Below, piece after piece: positions 15,827 through 22,395 of a DNA stretch of 22,395 bases (its first letter is position 1; the number at the start of each line of letters is the position of its first letter). The notes beneath the pieces were generated by a model. The model was not told the origin of the DNA. It saw nothing but the letters and a program-made list of their open reading frames with translations, and did not search any database. Source of the stretch: Zetaproteobacteria bacterium (GTDB lineage: Bacteria; Pseudomonadota; Zetaproteobacteria; Mariprofundales; Mariprofundaceae); assembly GCA_021545665.1 (NCBI GenBank), contig JAJRTX010000181.1, forward strand, positions 1-22,395, given 5' to 3'. Both the position numbers and the translations under genes were made by a program.

Positions 15827-16039
15827 GTGAAATTTAGCCCATGTACCGGTCAATGTACTGATGAAGGAACACACTGTGCAGGTTGTGGTAGAACACATGA
15901 GGAAGTAGCAGAAACCAAAAAACTGGTGATGGACCTGGTGAGCTATGCACATAAGATGAACTATGAAAACCCAGCCGACTTTGCAGGTTTTGTAGCAAAT
16001 AATATGCTCTTTAAACTACAGGCATTGAACAGTAATTAA
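15827..16039 (+). CDS. Small Cys-rich DUF1289-like protein
   Basis: A 70-residue protein with Ser-Pro-Cys-x3-Cys near the start and His-Cys-x2-Cys-Gly-Arg-Thr-x2-Glu further on. This is the four-cysteine pattern of DUF1289 proteins (small, probably Zn-binding, function unclear). The remainder is helical and ends with a hydrophobic FAGFVANNMLFKL stretch. GTG 15827 is preferred: AGGAG (15816-15820) lies six bases before it, while ATG 15821 touches the AGGAG directly. It is 74 bp after tRNA-Lys and is followed by a terminator, so it may be expressed with the tRNA array. The family call rests on the Cys pattern alone. Confidence 0.6.
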   Translation: MKFSPCTGQCTDEGTHCAGCGRTHEEVAETKKLVMDLVSYAHKMNYENPADFAGFVANNMLFKLQALNSN

Positions 16040-16081
16040 GGAGCCATTTTCGGGTTTGCACCCAGGCTGATAACTATGATA

Positions 16082-16119
16082 ACGGGGGCCTGTTGCAGAG
16101 CAGGTGCCCGTTTTTATTT
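16082..16119 (+). terminator. Rho-independent terminator after the DUF1289-like gene
   Basis: ACGGGGGCCTG (16082-16092) pairs with CAGGTGCCCGT (16101-16111), with one mismatch and one G-T pair, and runs into TTTTTATTT. It probably ends the tRNA array transcript. Confidence 0.8.
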
Positions 16120-16139
16120 GTTCTGTTAGTCTTGTCCGT

Positions 16140-16568
16140 ATGAATTCTTCAGATATAGATTGTATTGAGGAAATAAGAAGACTGGCTCTGAAATTGCCGG
16201 AAATGGAAAAGCGTCAGTTGCTTGCCTTGACTGTAACGTGGAAAAAGAAGACGCACAGAGCGCAGCGGGAAACATACACTGAGCTGGTAAGCCTCACATC
16301 TGAAAAAGGCACCCATTATGGATATGCTAAGAATATCAACGTCACGGGATTACTTATTGAAAGCAAAGAGGCGTTTAAAATAGGAGAGCCTGTCCAGCTT
16401 GTTCTGGCTTTCATATCTGCACCAAACCCGATTAAACTTGAGGGTGAAGTTGTACGAAAAACTGATAATGGAGTCGGTATTCGGTTTGATAACAAAAGTC
16501 AGGGCCAGCTTAAGTATCTGGATTCGATCATTTCAAAACATGCGCTTATTTTGCATCAGGGAGAGTGA
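16140..16568 (+). CDS. PilZ-domain-like protein
   Basis: 142 residues. The first 40 form a charged, probably helical segment. From about residue 40 on, the pattern is that of a PilZ c-di-GMP receptor barrel: basic RAQRE, then Asn-Ile-Asn-Val-Thr-Gly-Leu-Leu-Ile (usual form D/N-x-S-x2-G), a Gly-Glu-Pro-Val strand, Leu-Glu-Gly-Glu-Val-Val-Arg and Gly-Val-Gly-Ile-Arg-Phe. The Arg motif is R-x2-R, not the usual R-x3-R, and Thr replaces Ser, so c-di-GMP binding is uncertain. ATG 16140 is chosen because the frame upstream of it overlaps the terminator; no good ribosome-binding site is visible. If functional it would link second-messenger level to motility or attachment, which is inference. Confidence 0.6.
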   Translation: MNSSDIDCIEEIRRLALKLPEMEKRQLLALTVTWKKKTHRAQRETYTELVSLTSEKGTHYGYAKNINVTGLLIESKEAFKIGEPVQLVLAFISAPNPIKLEGEVVRKTDNGVGIRFDNKSQGQLKYLDSIISKHALILHQGE

Positions 16569-16617
16569 GCTGAACAGACAAATGATTTAGCTCAGGTTTT
16601 TGTAAGCTGGGTCTGAT

Positions 16618-17406
16618 CTAAAACTGATCTTTCCGGTTTCTCAGGTGGGCGAACACAGTTGCCGGATCAGGGGTAATTTTTTCTTTCTGTGCATAACTAC
16701 TACAAAATTCAGCATTCAAAGGCCGCACAAAAGGATTGGTATCTCTTTCCAGACCGATGGAAGAGGGGATTGTGGGTTTTTTTTGTATACGCGCCTTTTT
16801 ATCAGCACGAGTCCGGTCTGACAGCGCCTGATTTCCGGTATCAACCTGACGGGCAAAACGAAGATTGGCCAGCGTATATTCGTGGGCGCAGTACACTCTG
16901 GTTTGTTTGGCCAGCCGCGATATTTCATGCAGACTTTTCCACATTTGCTTTGGCGTACCCTCAAATATTCTGCCACAGCCAGCCCCGAACAGTGTGTCGC
17001 CACAGAACAGGGCATCCCATAACACGTAAGCAATATGACCGGATGTATGACCAGGAGCATCAATAATCTGTACTTCAAGTCCATCAACCATCGGTGGAGA
17101 AGCTTTTGAAACGGCAACATCAATGCCGGGAATGCGCTCGGCCTCACTGACAGGCCCCACGATCCGACAGTTATATTGATTTTTCAACGCAAGATTGCCA
17201 TCGGTATGATCCCGGTGATGATGGGTATTGAAAATATGTGTCAGGTTCTTTTGCAGTTGCTTGCAGACTGTGATTACCGGTTCTGCCTGTGCCGGATCTA
17301 CGGCGATAAGCATATCTGATTTGTGTGCTTCAATCAGATAGATATAATTGTCTTTTAAAGCAGGAAGCTGGTGAACGGTAAAGTCCAGATGTTGGTATGA
17401 CCACAT
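16618..17406 (-). CDS. gloB: Hydroxyacylglutathione hydrolase (glyoxalase II)
   Basis: A metallo-beta-lactamase-fold enzyme that hydrolyses S-lactoylglutathione to lactate and glutathione, the second step of methylglyoxal detoxification; cytoplasmic. It has 262 residues. Metal ligands are visible: THHHRDH at 61-67, the His in APGHTSGHIAY, the Asp in FCGDTLF and the His in CAHEYTLANL. The C-terminal glutathione-binding part (NPFVRPLNAE) is present. The region FGAGCGRIFEGTPKQMW is typical of GloB rather than of a general lactamase-like protein. ATG 17406 gives the usual family N-terminus, but no strong ribosome-binding site is seen. ATG 17436 is an alternative that would overlap the divergent transporter gene. 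No gloA is nearby. Confidence 0.9.
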   Translation of the reverse strand: MWSYQHLDFTVHQLPALKDNYIYLIEAHKSDMLIAVDPAQAEPVITVCKQLQKNLTHIFNTHHHRDHTDGNLALKNQYNCRIVGPVSEAERIPGIDVAVSKASPPMVDGLEVQIIDAPGHTSGHIAYVLWDALFCGDTLFGAGCGRIFEGTPKQMWKSLHEISRLAKQTRVYCAHEYTLANLRFARQVDTGNQALSDRTRADKKARIQKKPTIPSSIGLERDTNPFVRPLNAEFCSSYAQKEKITPDPATVFAHLRNRKDQF

Positions 17407-17434
17407 GCCGACACTGTAATGATGGAGGGAAGCC

Positions 17435-18406
17435 ATGTCACATGGTTCAACAAAAGTAGTGCTTACAGCGGTGGCAGGCAATGGTTTGGTGATGCTGGCG
17501 AAATTCGTTGGTTTTTCCCTGTCAGGATCCAGCGCGTTGTTGGCAGAAGCTGTGCACTCTCTGGCGGATACGGCAAACCAGGCTTTGTTGTATCTTGGCT
17601 TGCGCAGGTCTGAGCGCGTAGCTGATACAGAGCATCATTTCGGTTATGGGCAGGAGCGCTATTTCTGGAATCTGGTATCGGCAGTTACTATCTTTTTTCT
17701 GGGTTGTGCCTTCACTATTATGCATGCAGTTGAACAGCTTCAGCATGATCATGTACCCGATTTTTCCCTGCTTCCATTTCTGATCATCGGCTTTGCCTTT
17801 GTTGTTGAGGGTTATTCTTTTTATATTGCATTGACCGAATTCAAGCGCCAGAGCCGTGAGGCGGGTAAGAGTTTCAGGGTTTATTTTGTTGAGACGCGTG
17901 ATCCGACCACGCTGGCAGTATTGATTGAAGATGCGGTTGCAGTCACCGGCCTTGTGCTGGCGCTCGCAGGCATGGGGTTGGCTGCATGGACAGGTTCAGC
18001 GATATTTGACGGCATTGCTGCCATCTGTATCGGCCTGCTCATGGGAGGACTGGCATTTTTCCTGGCTGCAACCAATCGCAAGTATCTGCTTAACCATTCA
18101 GATGCCGGGGTGGATGAGATTGCTACAAGACTGTGGCAGGCAGATGAGCAGGTTCAGGCTGTGCAGCGGGTGAACAGTATTGTACTCTCACCTGAAGATA
18201 CGCTGTTGATGGCTGAGGTGGAGTTGCGTGAGGAAGCTATTTTTTCTGATATGAACAGTGGTGAAATTGCTCAGGCTGTGCGGTTTATGCGTAAGCTGAA
18301 TGATATCAGACGCTCACTTGAAGATGATGTCAGCCGTATTGCACCGGAGACCAGGCACATATTTATTGAGTTTACCTCTCCATCGGAGGAACCGGAAAAA
18401 GAATAG
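17435..18406 (+). CDS. CDF-family cation efflux transporter
   Basis: A 323-residue inner-membrane exporter of the cation diffusion facilitator family, exchanging divalent metal (Zn, Fe, Co or Cd; not decided by sequence) for protons. Six hydrophobic spans are visible. The first holds AVAGNGLVMLAKFVGF. The metal-site motif H41-S-L-A-D45 is in the second. The fifth region carries LIEDAVAVTGL, where acidic residues take the place of the second HxxxD-type pair. A cytoplasmic C-terminal domain (about 220-323) follows. GGAGGGA lies six bases before ATG 17435. It is divergent from gloB with only 28 bp between the preferred starts, so the two promoters must overlap the genes or be shared. The stop is followed by a (TA)n run. 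Confidence 0.9.
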   Translation: MSHGSTKVVLTAVAGNGLVMLAKFVGFSLSGSSALLAEAVHSLADTANQALLYLGLRRSERVADTEHHFGYGQERYFWNLVSAVTIFFLGCAFTIMHAVEQLQHDHVPDFSLLPFLIIGFAFVVEGYSFYIALTEFKRQSREAGKSFRVYFVETRDPTTLAVLIEDAVAVTGLVLALAGMGLAAWTGSAIFDGIAAICIGLLMGGLAFFLAATNRKYLLNHSDAGVDEIATRLWQADEQVQAVQRVNSIVLSPEDTLLMAEVELREEAIFSDMNSGEIAQAVRFMRKLNDIRRSLEDDVSRIAPETRHIFIEFTSPSEEPEKE

Positions 18407-18411
18407 GGTAG

Positions 18412-18427
18412 TATATATATATATATT
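18412..18427. repeat. (TA)n microsatellite
   Basis: About eight TA units lie just after the CDF gene and about 57 bp before the peroxiredoxin start. The length of such runs may vary between strains. Confidence 0.8.
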
Positions 18428-18483
18428 AAATTACTATTGCACGGTATGTGAAACGTAATTTTATAGTTATAAGGAGTTTTATT

Positions 18484-19131
18484 ATGAGTGTACTGGTTAG
18501 CAAACAGGCCCCCGATTTTACTGCTGCTGCAGTGATGGCTGACGGGTCAATCAAGGCAGATTTTTCATTATCAGATTACAAAGGTAAGTATGTAGTTTTG
18601 TTCTTCTATCCGCTGGATTTCACCTTTGTCTGTCCATCGGAACTGATTGCATTTGATCATCGTATCAAAGAATTTGAATCCCGTGGTGTGCAGGTTGTGG
18701 GTTGTTCCATTGATTCACAGTTTACCCATTCAGCCTGGCGAAATACTGCTGTGGATGATGGTGGCATTGGCCAGGTGGCCTACCCGCTGGTCGCTGATTT
18801 AAGCAAGACTATTGCTGCCGACTACGATGTACTCATTGATAACGAGAGCGTAGAAGATGAAGGTGGTAACACAGTTCATCTGTTGGGAGGCACCATTGCA
18901 CTGCGTGGTTCGTTCCTGATTGATAAGGATGGTGTTGTACAGCATCAGGTCGTCAATAATCTGCCGCTGGGGCGTAATATTGATGAAATGCTGCGCATGA
19001 TTGATGCCCTGCAATTCACCGAGGAACATGGTGAGGTTTGCCCTGCTGGCTGGAACAGAGGTGATAAAGGCATGGTTCCAGATGCTGATGGAGTAGCATC
19101 CTACCTGACTGACGAAGCTGATAAGCTGTAA
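18484..19131 (+). CDS. Typical 2-Cys peroxiredoxin (AhpC/Prx1 type)
   Basis: A 215-residue thiol peroxidase that reduces hydrogen peroxide, alkyl hydroperoxides and probably peroxynitrite in the cytoplasm. The peroxidatic Cys50 is in FYPLDFTFVCPSEL. The resolving Cys186 is in GEVCPAGW near the C-terminus. The Gly-Gly region around residues 140-150 (GGTIALRGSFLID) is also family-like. The length fits the Prx1/AhpC subfamily. ATG 18484 follows AAGGAG (18471-18476); an in-frame GTG upstream adds no family sequence. The electron donor cannot be told: no ahpF or thioredoxin reductase is next to it. A strong terminator follows, so it is probably a single-gene unit. Confidence 0.95.
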   Translation: MSVLVSKQAPDFTAAAVMADGSIKADFSLSDYKGKYVVLFFYPLDFTFVCPSELIAFDHRIKEFESRGVQVVGCSIDSQFTHSAWRNTAVDDGGIGQVAYPLVADLSKTIAADYDVLIDNESVEDEGGNTVHLLGGTIALRGSFLIDKDGVVQHQVVNNLPLGRNIDEMLRMIDALQFTEEHGEVCPAGWNRGDKGMVPDADGVASYLTDEADKL

Positions 19132-19152
19132 TCTGGTTAATTCCGGAACAGG

Positions 19153-19183
19153 AAAAAAGTGGCCCATTCGGGCCACTTTTTTT
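19153..19183. terminator. Strong symmetrical terminator after the peroxiredoxin
   Basis: AAAAAAGTGGCCC, loop ATTC, GGGCCACTTTTTTT: seven G+C-rich pairs continued by A-T pairs. It can work in both directions. Confidence 0.92.
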
Positions 19184-19198
19184 ATACGATTATGAGCA

Positions 19199-19226
19199 TT
19201 GCCATATCAGGACTCCATGCTATCTT
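19199..19226 (+). promoter_or_regulatory. Possible promoter of tRNA-Ser(TGA)
   Basis: TTGCCA (19199-19204), 16 bp, TATCTT (19221-19226), then a G+C-rich discriminator (TCCGCCC). This resembles stable-RNA promoters. tRNA-Ser starts 48 bp later. Confidence 0.45.
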
Positions 19227-19274
19227 TCCGCCCCTCGGCAAATGTCGGTTAGTAAGACTTGATTTACTAATAAC

Positions 19275-19362
19275 GGAAGGGTGGCAGAGAGGCCGAATGC
19301 ACCGGTCTTGAAAACCGGCAATGGGTGACCATTCGTGGGTTCGAATCCCACCCCTTCCGCCA
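19275..19362 (+). tRNA. tRNA-Ser(TGA)
   Basis: Class II tRNA with a long variable arm. Acceptor GGAAGGG/CCCTTCC, anticodon stem CCGGT/ACCGG with loop CTTGAAA (anticodon TGA), T arm GTGGG-TTCGAAT-CCCAC, GCCA encoded. Confidence 0.97.
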
Positions 19363-19409
19363 GTTATCGCAGTGAATTCCTATTGTGGTGAAGTAAAAAA
19401 CAAGTTAAT

Positions 19410-19499
19410 GGAGAGATGGCTGAGCGGCTGAAAGCGCGCCCCTGCTAAGGGTGTATAGGCTAAAACCTATCGAGGGTTCGAATCCCTCTCTCTCCGCCA
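19410..19499 (+). tRNA. tRNA-Ser(GCT)
   Basis: Class II tRNA with a long variable arm containing the stem ATAGG/CCTAT. Acceptor GGAGAGA/TCTCTCC, anticodon loop CTGCTAA (anticodon GCT, reads AGC/AGT), T arm GAGGG-TTCGAAT-CCCTC, GCCA encoded. 47 bp after tRNA-Ser(TGA). Confidence 0.97.
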
Positions 19500-19680
19500 T
19501 TTTATAAAGCGGCGGCCCGCAAGGTGAATGGCGTAGCCAGAGAAGGTGCCCTGGGGTAAAGGGTGGAAGGCATGGATGCCTGCATAATCTTTCCAGGCGA
19601 GTGGTAGATTCCTGATTTTCATGCGTGAGAGTCCTGAAAATAACTCGTTGTCGCTGCATAGCATGCAAACAGGAGGCAGA

Positions 19681-20166
19681 TTGAAGAAACTTGTGCTGAT
19701 CTCAATGGCCTTGTTGATAGTCACTGCTTGCGAGCAGGAGCAAGGCAGCAAGATTCAATGGCAATTGCCGCTTGTGGCTCTGGATGATCCGCATGGCAGC
19801 AGTCATACGGTGACTATGGTGCCGTACTGGGCAACTGTCCGTCAGGGTGAAGCGGAAGTGGTTTGGTTGCAGAAGAATACGACACGCAAGATGTCCACAA
19901 AGACGGCTCTGGGTGGCATAAGCCAGATTGAAGACTGGAATATTCGTCTGCTTGGGCTGGCAACAGGGTTGAGGGTGAAAGACAAGGCTTTCCTGAATGA
20001 TGAAAGTGTGGATAATGCCGCCGCTCTTGTTGAGATCAGGCATAACGGTGAAATCATGTATCGTGGCTGGTTATATGAGAAATTTCCTGAATTGTTCAGT
20101 ATGGATGATCCGGAATGGAAAGTGTGGTTAAAAGGCATTACTCTTCAGCCCGCTTTAAAAGAATAA
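19681..20166 (+). CDS. DUF2155-like outer lipoprotein
   Basis: 161 residues from TTG 19681. AGGAGG (19671-19676) is four bases upstream, and the product then begins with Lys-Lys and a hydrophobic core ending VTAC17, a clear lipoprotein signal with lipobox. The in-frame ATG at 19621 would bury this signal behind 20 polar residues. The body has a Val-Trp-Leu-Gln-Lys-Asn-Thr-Thr region and an AALVEIRHNGEIMYRGWLYE stretch, then FPELFSMDDPEWKVWL. This matches the Gly-Trp-Met/Leu-Phe...Pro-x-Leu...His/Asp-Pro-x-Tyr/Trp-x-Val-Trp-Leu pattern I associate with DUF2155. Function unknown. It lies between tRNA-Ser(GCT) and tRNA-Arg(ACG) with no terminator on either side, so it may share their transcript. 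Confidence 0.65.
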   Translation: MKKLVLISMALLIVTACEQEQGSKIQWQLPLVALDDPHGSSHTVTMVPYWATVRQGEAEVVWLQKNTTRKMSTKTALGGISQIEDWNIRLLGLATGLRVKDKAFLNDESVDNAAALVEIRHNGEIMYRGWLYEKFPELFSMDDPEWKVWLKGITLQPALKE

Positions 20167-20179
20167 CCAGGTACAACAG

Positions 20180-20256
20180 GCTCCCTTAGCTCAGCTGGAT
20201 AGAGCATCTGACTACGAATCAGAAGGCCGGGCGTTCGAATCGCTCAGGGAGCGCCA
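20180..20256 (+). tRNA. tRNA-Arg(ACG)
   Basis: Acceptor GCTCCCT/AGGGAGC, anticodon stem TCTGA/TCAGA with loop CTACGAA (anticodon ACG, read as ICG), T arm GGGCG-TTCGAAT-CGCTC with one G-T pair, GCCA encoded. It marks the border of the A+T-richer accessory segment and is a plausible integration site. Confidence 0.97.
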
Positions 20257-20274
20257 TATTAAGGCAATAATATC

Positions 20275-20304
20275 AAGGAGTTACAGAAATGTAGCTCCTT
20301 TTTA
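20275..20304 (+). terminator. Terminator after tRNA-Arg(ACG)
   Basis: AAGGAG-T-TACA pairs with TGTA-G-CTCCTT around a GAAA tetraloop, followed by TTT. Confidence 0.85.
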
Positions 20305-20310
20305 TTTGAA

Positions 20311-20334
20311 AAATAGTCAATGAAATAGTCAATG
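20311..20334. repeat. 12-bp perfect tandem repeat next to tRNA-Arg
   Basis: AAATAGTCAATG occurs twice without a gap (20311-20322 and 20323-20334), ten bases after the tRNA terminator. Short direct repeats just 3' of a tRNA can be recombinase arm sites or integration scars. No integrase is in view on this side. Confidence 0.5.
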
Positions 20335-20399
20335 CTCATTTCATACAAGCCATATTAAAACCTGTTTAGTCAATAACCATTATCTCACAAGGTTATAGC

Positions 20400-20447
20400 G
20401 AATATTCCTTGTAGCGCTCGTAAGAGCCGCGCTGCAAGGAAATATTC
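20400..20447. other. Long imperfect hairpin in the leader of the R-M genes
   Basis: GAATATTCCTTGTAGCG (from 20400) is complementary to CGCTGCAAGGAAATATTC (ending 20447), with one G-T pair and one bulged A. This gives a stem of about 17 bp. A second small hairpin, CCCCT-CA-AGGGG (20465-20476), follows. Confidence 0.6.
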
Positions 20448-20522
20448 CTGTATCTCGCTCCTGTCCCCTCAAGGGGAAAGGCGGGGGTCAGGGGTGGTTC
20501 GTCTGTTAAGCGAAATGAATAT

Positions 20523-20568
20523 GCAACCTCTTTAGTGACAAACGGCTTGTCGTTTGGCGCGGGGTTGC
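20523..20568. promoter_or_regulatory. Nested hairpin upstream of the methylase gene
   Basis: The outer stem GCAACC (20523-20528)/GGTTGC (20563-20568) encloses the inner stem CAAACG (20539-20544)/CGTTTG (20551-20556) with loop GCTTGT. It lies 65 bp before the methylase ATG. It could be an RNA switch, an operator for self-control, or part of an integration site; the sequence does not decide. Confidence 0.45.
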
Positions 20569-20632
20569 TGGTGAATATAGCGACTCAAGCAAAGAGCTTG
20601 GCATTAGCCCTTATCTACTTATTATCCGATCT

Positions 20633-22120
20633 ATGATTGCGTCCATTGCTGTTGAGCAAACCACATACTGGAAAGAACAAGATAGCTCTCGAAAGAAAGA
20701 GCTTGGTCAATATTTCACTGGTGAATCTATTGCTGATTATATGGCTTCAATGGTTAGCACCTATAGCGGAATCACAAAAACTATAAAGGTTTTGGACGCA
20801 GGTGCTGGTGCAGGAATTTTGTCGAGCGCATTAGCTATGCGCTGTCTTTCTATGGGATATCTGAATGTTCACGCTGTCCTGTATGAATTAGATCCAAACA
20901 TTATAGCTAAACTGAAAAGTAATATGGAACGACTATCAAACCTGTTCACTGACAATGGCGGTAAGTTTTCCTTTGAAATACGCAATGAGGACTTTGTGCT
21001 TGCGCGTCCTGATAAATTGAAAGAACGGTTTCACTTTTCCAGCATCAATCCCCCATATTTCAAGTACAACACGAAAACGTCTCCCTACGCGAAAGCTACT
21101 GCTGACATTTATAAGGGAGACCCAAATATCTATGTCTCATTCCTTGCAATTGTTACAAAATGTTTGGCTCCAAACGGACAAGTCGTTGCAATTATTCCAA
21201 GGAGTTTTGCTAACGGACTGTACTTTAAAGGCTTTAGGAATTATCTGACTGACACTACCAACATTGAAAGAATACATATCTTTAGAACGCGTGATCGCGC
21301 GTTCAAGGAATTAAAAGTTCTCCAAGAAAATGTGATAGTGAAATGCGTCAAGCAACCTCAGGTTGATTCAATTACGGTTTCTTCAAGTGTTGGTGAAAGT
21401 GACCTTTCTCAATCGGAGATTAATCACTACCCCCGCAGTTTGATAATCGACCGCTCAAATTCTCATTCAATTATCCGTGTCCCTGAGACGATCTCTGAAA
21501 GCCAAGTACTTTCAAAGGTTGAATCTTGGAAAACTACATTTGAAAATGCGGGTTACTATATCTCAACTGGACGCATTGTTGATTTTCGTTCAAGGAAATT
21601 GCTCACAAAGAAAGTATCCACCGATTCAGTTCCGTTGTATCGAATGCAAAATGTTCGCGCCTTTACGACCACGTGGACTGGTCAACACAAGAAAGACATT
21701 CGTTATCTGGTGACTCAAGATTCTGAAAAGAATCTGATCCCAAATCAGAATTATCTTTTCGTAAAACGCTTTTCCTCAAAAAATGAAAAGCGCCGTCTGG
21801 TCGCGGGTGTTTATTTAAAGGGTTCAGGTGAATCGCCTCTTGTTGCTGTTGAAAATCACATTAACTATGTCGGCAAAGAAAATGGATTACGCAAATCCGA
21901 GGCGTTTGGTTTGGCTGGCTTGTTGAACTCAACTTTTATGGATACATATTTTCGCTGTATCTCAGGCAACACTCAAGTTAACGCAACTGAGGTTCGTCTG
22001 CTTAAGCTACCTGCGCGTGACAAGATAGTTAAAATCGGAGAATCTCTCTGTCGGAGAAAGAACTTAGACCAAGACGTAGTTGATAGCGTGGTGAATAAAA
22101 TTCTTTCGCTGGAGGGGTAA
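20633..22120 (+). CDS. BsuBI/PstI-type DNA adenine methyltransferase (modification enzyme)
   Basis: A 495-residue SAM-dependent N6-adenine methylase of the Eco57I/PstI-like group. The N-terminal Lys-Lys-x-Leu-Gly-Gln-Tyr-Phe-Thr is the typical region before motif I. Motif I is DAGAGAGILS (55-64) for SAM binding. The catalytic motif IV is NPPY (139-142), which marks N6-adenine chemistry. The C-terminal half (about 290-470), ending in GNTQVNATEVRLLKLP, is the target-recognition region. Its companion is the endonuclease gene starting one base after its stop. If the family specificity holds, the site would be CTGCAG, but that is inference. The start at ATG 20633 has no visible ribosome-binding site, unlike the endonuclease gene, which has a strong one. 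Base composition is A+T-richer than the core genes, suggesting transfer. Confidence 0.85.
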   Translation: MIASIAVEQTTYWKEQDSSRKKELGQYFTGESIADYMASMVSTYSGITKTIKVLDAGAGAGILSSALAMRCLSMGYLNVHAVLYELDPNIIAKLKSNMERLSNLFTDNGGKFSFEIRNEDFVLARPDKLKERFHFSSINPPYFKYNTKTSPYAKATADIYKGDPNIYVSFLAIVTKCLAPNGQVVAIIPRSFANGLYFKGFRNYLTDTTNIERIHIFRTRDRAFKELKVLQENVIVKCVKQPQVDSITVSSSVGESDLSQSEINHYPRSLIIDRSNSHSIIRVPETISESQVLSKVESWKTTFENAGYYISTGRIVDFRSRKLLTKKVSTDSVPLYRMQNVRAFTTTWTGQHKKDIRYLVTQDSEKNLIPNQNYLFVKRFSSKNEKRRLVAGVYLKGSGESPLVAVENHINYVGKENGLRKSEAFGLAGLLNSTFMDTYFRCISGNTQVNATEVRLLKLPARDKIVKIGESLCRRKNLDQDVVDSVVNKILSLEG

Positions 22121-22395
22121 ATGGGTATCGAGGAACAACGCGCCAAGAAAGTTGAGGAGGCTCGGCAAATTCTGATTGCTTTAGATATGCCGAAAGCACA
22201 ACACAATGATAGGTCGTGTTGGGTATTTCTGGCACTGGCAAATATTAAGCCAAACGATCGCTGGTCTAATGCTGAAACACCCCTTTTGCCTACGGTGAAT
22301 ATTATGCAATTCATTCGTGACCATTATGGAAAGGATTACAAACCAAACTCAAGAGAAACAATCCGCCGCCCAGACCGAGGATGCCCAATGTAGCG
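22121..22395 (+). CDS. BsuBI/PstI-type restriction endonuclease, N-terminal part (runs off the window)
   Basis: About 82 codons match the N-terminal helix-turn-helix-like domain of BsuBI/PstI endonucleases: [20 protein letters not shown], then [31 protein letters not shown] and [16 protein letters not shown] lies just before ATG 22121, and the gene starts right after the methylase stop. The frame ends at TAG 22391-22393, but that seems to follow a one-base shift: after ETIRR the other frame gives Gln-Thr, as family members have (RETIRRQT-like). An extra C in CCC (22369-22371) would explain this. It could be a real defect or an error at the sequence end. The catalytic domain is outside the window. 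Confidence 0.7.

Noticed and set aside
19405..19668. Minus-strand frame over tRNA-Ser(GCT) with an Ala-Glu-Arg-Glu-Gly-Phe-Glu-Pro-Ser stretch
   Set aside because: This is the well-known false protein produced by reading the antisense of tRNA-Ser 3' ends; it has no other support.

Overview
The window looks like an ordinary stretch of a proteobacterial chromosome with roughly balanced base composition. The housekeeping genes are of proteobacterial type (thrS-infC-rpmI-rplT-pheS-pheT, hslV-hslU, gloB, rnhB), and all eight tRNA genes encode their own CCA ends. I cannot name the organism. A marine or iron-oxidising proteobacterium (for example a zetaproteobacterium) or a gammaproteobacterium would fit, but that is an impression from family-level features and not a result.

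Layout. 1-476: the 3' end of an IS21-type element (last codons of istB plus its terminal repeats) has cut a tyrosine-recombinase gene, leaving only the N-terminal part. 630-758: tRNA-Val(GAC) with its terminator. 815-3942: the translation operon thrS, infC (AUU start), rpmI and rplT, closed by a UUCG-loop terminator. 3963-4089: a large palindrome of CACGAAG units in front of pheS. 4103-8138: pheS-pheT (ATGA overlap) followed by a small SpoU/TrmH-type RNA methyltransferase. 8144-8321: a MITE-like element with 13-bp perfect inverted ends, lying between convergent genes. 8383-10095 (minus): a patatin-like lipase with C-terminal membrane segments. 10111-11077: a hairpin-rich spacer, then rnhB. 11275-12737: an FG-GAP beta-propeller gene broken by a frameshift at a run of five Gs. 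12986-14883 (minus): hslV-hslU. 14948-15254: a second MITE-like element. 15340-15752: tRNA-Pro, Arg, His and Lys in one array. 15827-18406: a DUF1289-like Cys protein, a PilZ-like protein, gloB (minus) and a divergent CDF metal transporter. 18484-19183: a 2-Cys peroxiredoxin with its terminator. 19275-20256: tRNA-Ser(TGA), tRNA-Ser(GCT), a DUF2155-like lipoprotein and tRNA-Arg(ACG). 20257-22395: an A+T-richer segment with tandem repeats and nested hairpins, then a BsuBI/PstI-type modification methylase and the start of its partner endonuclease, running off the window.

The core is a translation and protein-quality region: two aminoacyl-tRNA synthetases, IF-3, L35, L20, tRNAs, a possible tRNA methyltransferase, RNase HII and the HslVU protease. 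Accessory DNA sits at both ends, next to tRNA genes. I see no wholly new multi-gene defence or biosynthetic system. The most rewarding items are the interrupted integrase, the two inverted-repeat elements sharing GAGCCTGT ends, the CACGAAG palindrome in front of pheS, the structured leader of the restriction-modification pair, and the hairpin-rich region with a possible small membrane ORF before rnhB.
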